24,374 bases of DNA, taken from positions 1 to 24,374 of the forward strand of contig JBDRNZ010000046.1 in NCBI GenBank assembly GCA_043810515.1. Direction: 5' to 3'. Made by a program: the position numbers and the translations under genes. Each line of letters begins with the position of its first letter. Within the stretch, counting starts at the first letter, position 1. The DNA comes from WJKQ01 sp043810515 (GTDB lineage Bacteria > Patescibacteriota > Gracilibacteria > UBA1369 > LOWO2-01-FULL-3). This document shows positions 23,500-24,374 of the stretch, piece after piece. The notes under the pieces were generated by a model that did no database searches, was not told the DNA's origin, and saw only the letters and a program-made list of their open reading frames with translations.

Positions 23500-24159
23500 T
23501 TAATTGATTACTTCTATATGGCAAGCTGGAGTAAAATTCACAGGAAGTCCAAGCGGAAGTTGCTCATTATCTGAAATCGTAATTTTTAATTTCAAACCTT
23601 CATTTTGTCCGGCGGCTCTTGCCAATTCTTTTTGTGAATAATCTGAAATTTCTGCTGTGGAAGATATTGTTTCATTCTCTAAAATGCCGATTTGAAAATA
23701 GACATTCCCGTTTATAGTTTTAATGAAAGATTTTGTATGAGTTTCTGTGTATGATTTGTAAAAAGAGTAAAAATTATGTTGCCCTTCTTCGCCGTCTTTT
23801 GAAAATACAAAAAAGATATTTTTTACTGCCCCAGGTTCTCCGTAAGGGTGCGGTGTTGGAGTAATCTCAAGTACTCCTTCTAATAATGCATAGCCACTTC
23901 CAGAGCTGACAGAAAATAAACTGCCGGGAGCAGTGCCACAATCTTTGAGATAATCTAATTTGGGTGTATCGGTTGTTATTTGCGGCATTGTTGAATTAGG
24001 CGAAGCAGTAATTTTTGTTTCCATCTCTAGCTCTGTTATGTTGGTGTCTTCAACTTTATTTTGTACGGGAATATCTATTACCTTAAAAAGGATATATGCG
24101 ATTAATAAAACAAAAAGTATCAGCAGAAATTTCAAGTCATTTTTTGTTCTTTTGTTCAT
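23500..24159 (-). CDS. Membrane-anchored extracytoplasmic protein, first gene of a two-gene cassette
   Basis: 219 residues from ATG 24159 (MNKRTKNDLKFLLIL); ATG 24204 is a less likely upstream start. One membrane helix (about 10-28), a Ser/Thr/Pro-rich linker (about 35-68), then a soluble beta-rich domain with two Cys (YLKDCGTAPGSLF; FTPACHIEVIN) that may form a disulfide across the domain. No catalytic motif seen. Starts 70 bp after the site core on its right; the next gene follows after 3 bp. Confidence 0.72.
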   Translation of the reverse strand: MNKRTKNDLKFLLILFVLLIAYILFKVIDIPVQNKVEDTNITELEMETKITASPNSTMPQITTDTPKLDYLKDCGTAPGSLFSVSSGSGYALLEGVLEITPTPHPYGEPGAVKNIFFVFSKDGEEGQHNFYSFYKSYTETHTKSFIKTINGNVYFQIGILENETISSTAEISDYSQKELARAAGQNEGLKLKITISDNEQLPLGLPVNFTPACHIEVIN

Positions 24160-24229
24160 AAGTGTTGTTTTGATGAAATAAAATTGCGAATATAATTTTA
24201 TCAAAAATTTTCAAAATGTTTTCTATTTC

Positions 24230-24343
24230 ATATAACGTTCCAGCATATGCGACGTTTGCCACTGCTATAATATCGCGAAGCGGTAGCAGTGGCAAATGTG
24301 GGTGAGGCTCTTCAAGAGCCGAACCGCATATGCTGTGTTATGT
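24230..24343 (-). repeat. attC-like site, intact, rightmost in window
   Basis: ATATAAC, GTTC, CAGCATATGCG; right arm CGCATATGCTG, T, GTTATGT: 11-bp perfect arms. First inner stem TTTGCCACTGCTA/TAGCAGTGGCAAA with one-sided TAATAT and CGC-GAA-GCG tip; second hairpin GGCTCTTCAAGAGCC. The minus-strand core is GTTATAT, departing from GTTRRRY at one position. Another cassette should lie to its right. Confidence 0.85.
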
Positions 24344-24374
24344 GATGTACATGTTTTCCTTTAATTTCTGAAAG

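Larger units (their letters stand above)
16009..24343 (-). mobile_element. Integron-type gene cassette array (leftward reading, no integrase in window)
   Basis: Eleven attC-like elements (plus two remnants) separate fourteen unrelated short genes. Each element starts TAACG and ends GTTANNN on the plus strand, folds on itself, and varies internally while keeping its shape. On the minus strand most sites end GTTAGAT, GTTAGGT or GTTAGGC, fitting the integron core GTTRRRY. Twelve of fourteen genes run leftward. Typical spacing is 30-75 bp from the core to the start codon and about 10-40 bp from stop codon to the next site. Cassette DNA is visibly more AT-rich than the flanking chromosome. Expected missing parts (integrase gene, attI, cassette promoter) would lie right of 24374. 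Confidence 0.83.

Noticed and set aside
16009..24343. CRISPR array
   Set aside because: The repeated elements are long, diverged and folded, and are separated by whole genes rather than short unique spacers; no cas genes are present.
16009..24343. Structured regulatory RNAs or toxin-RNA repeats instead of recombination sites
   Set aside because: The conserved fold could be RNA, but the fixed GTTRRRY-type ends, position after nearly every gene and unrelated cargo fit attC much better. Kept as the main alternative.
24338..24374. End of a further leftward cassette gene at the window edge
   Set aside because: A frame of about a dozen codons ends at TAA within the rightmost site (24338-24340), which is common for cassette genes, but it is too short to support.

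Overview
The first two thirds of the window (1-15900) looks like a compact bacterial chromosome, most likely from the Candidate Phyla Radiation (Patescibacteria). Genes are tightly packed, several overlap by ATGA, and clean TTGNNN-17-TATAAT promoters recur. Many proteins are envelope-type with one N-terminal anchor, and the S41 protease, TPR O-antigen-ligase protein and L,D-transpeptidase resemble types common in that group. TGA acts as a stop, so this is not one of the TGA-to-glycine lineages. The placement is inference; no rRNA or marker tree is available here.

Layout, left part: a leftward group runs hypothetical helical protein, Xer-type tyrosine recombinase, ftsE, purM (cut by the window edge). 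Going right come dgt and nrdR (overlapping, both concerned with dNTP supply), an L,D-transpeptidase and a membrane protein with an 18-bp tandem repeat. A leftward O-antigen-ligase/TPR protein then diverges from a uvrD/pcrA helicase that carries a one-base frameshift. After it come ymdB, a ctpA-like protease, tRNA-Ser(GCU) on the minus strand and a lipoprotein. A leftward operon follows: small ORFs, an isoprenylcysteine-methyltransferase-like protein, a DUF192 protein and pyrD.

The right third (16009-24343) is different: AT-rich, unrelated single genes or gene pairs, each separated by a 70-130 bp element. The elements differ in sequence but share one architecture: TAAC...GTTA ends, an asymmetric spacer (GTYC on one side, a single A on the other), a 10-bp outer stem, and two inner hairpins, the first with an unpaired TAATA-like bulge. 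I read these as attC recombination sites and the region as an integron cassette array. Read leftward, most sites end in a canonical GTTRRRY box. Most genes run leftward, start 30-75 bp after one site, and have their stop codons close to the next. The array therefore reads right to left, and any integron integrase should lie beyond position 24374. None is present in the window, so this is either the distal end of a chromosomal integron or an integrase-less cassette cluster.

Cassette cargo includes CutA, a SAM methyltransferase, a TraB/PrgY-like protein, a possible RelA/SpoT-fold protein, a basic RelE-like candidate, two lipoprotein or anchored proteins, several small membrane proteins and a 30-residue lysine-rich peptide. 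Sites near the right are intact. Four of the six to the left are truncated or diverged and two further remnants occur, as expected if the distal end is the oldest.
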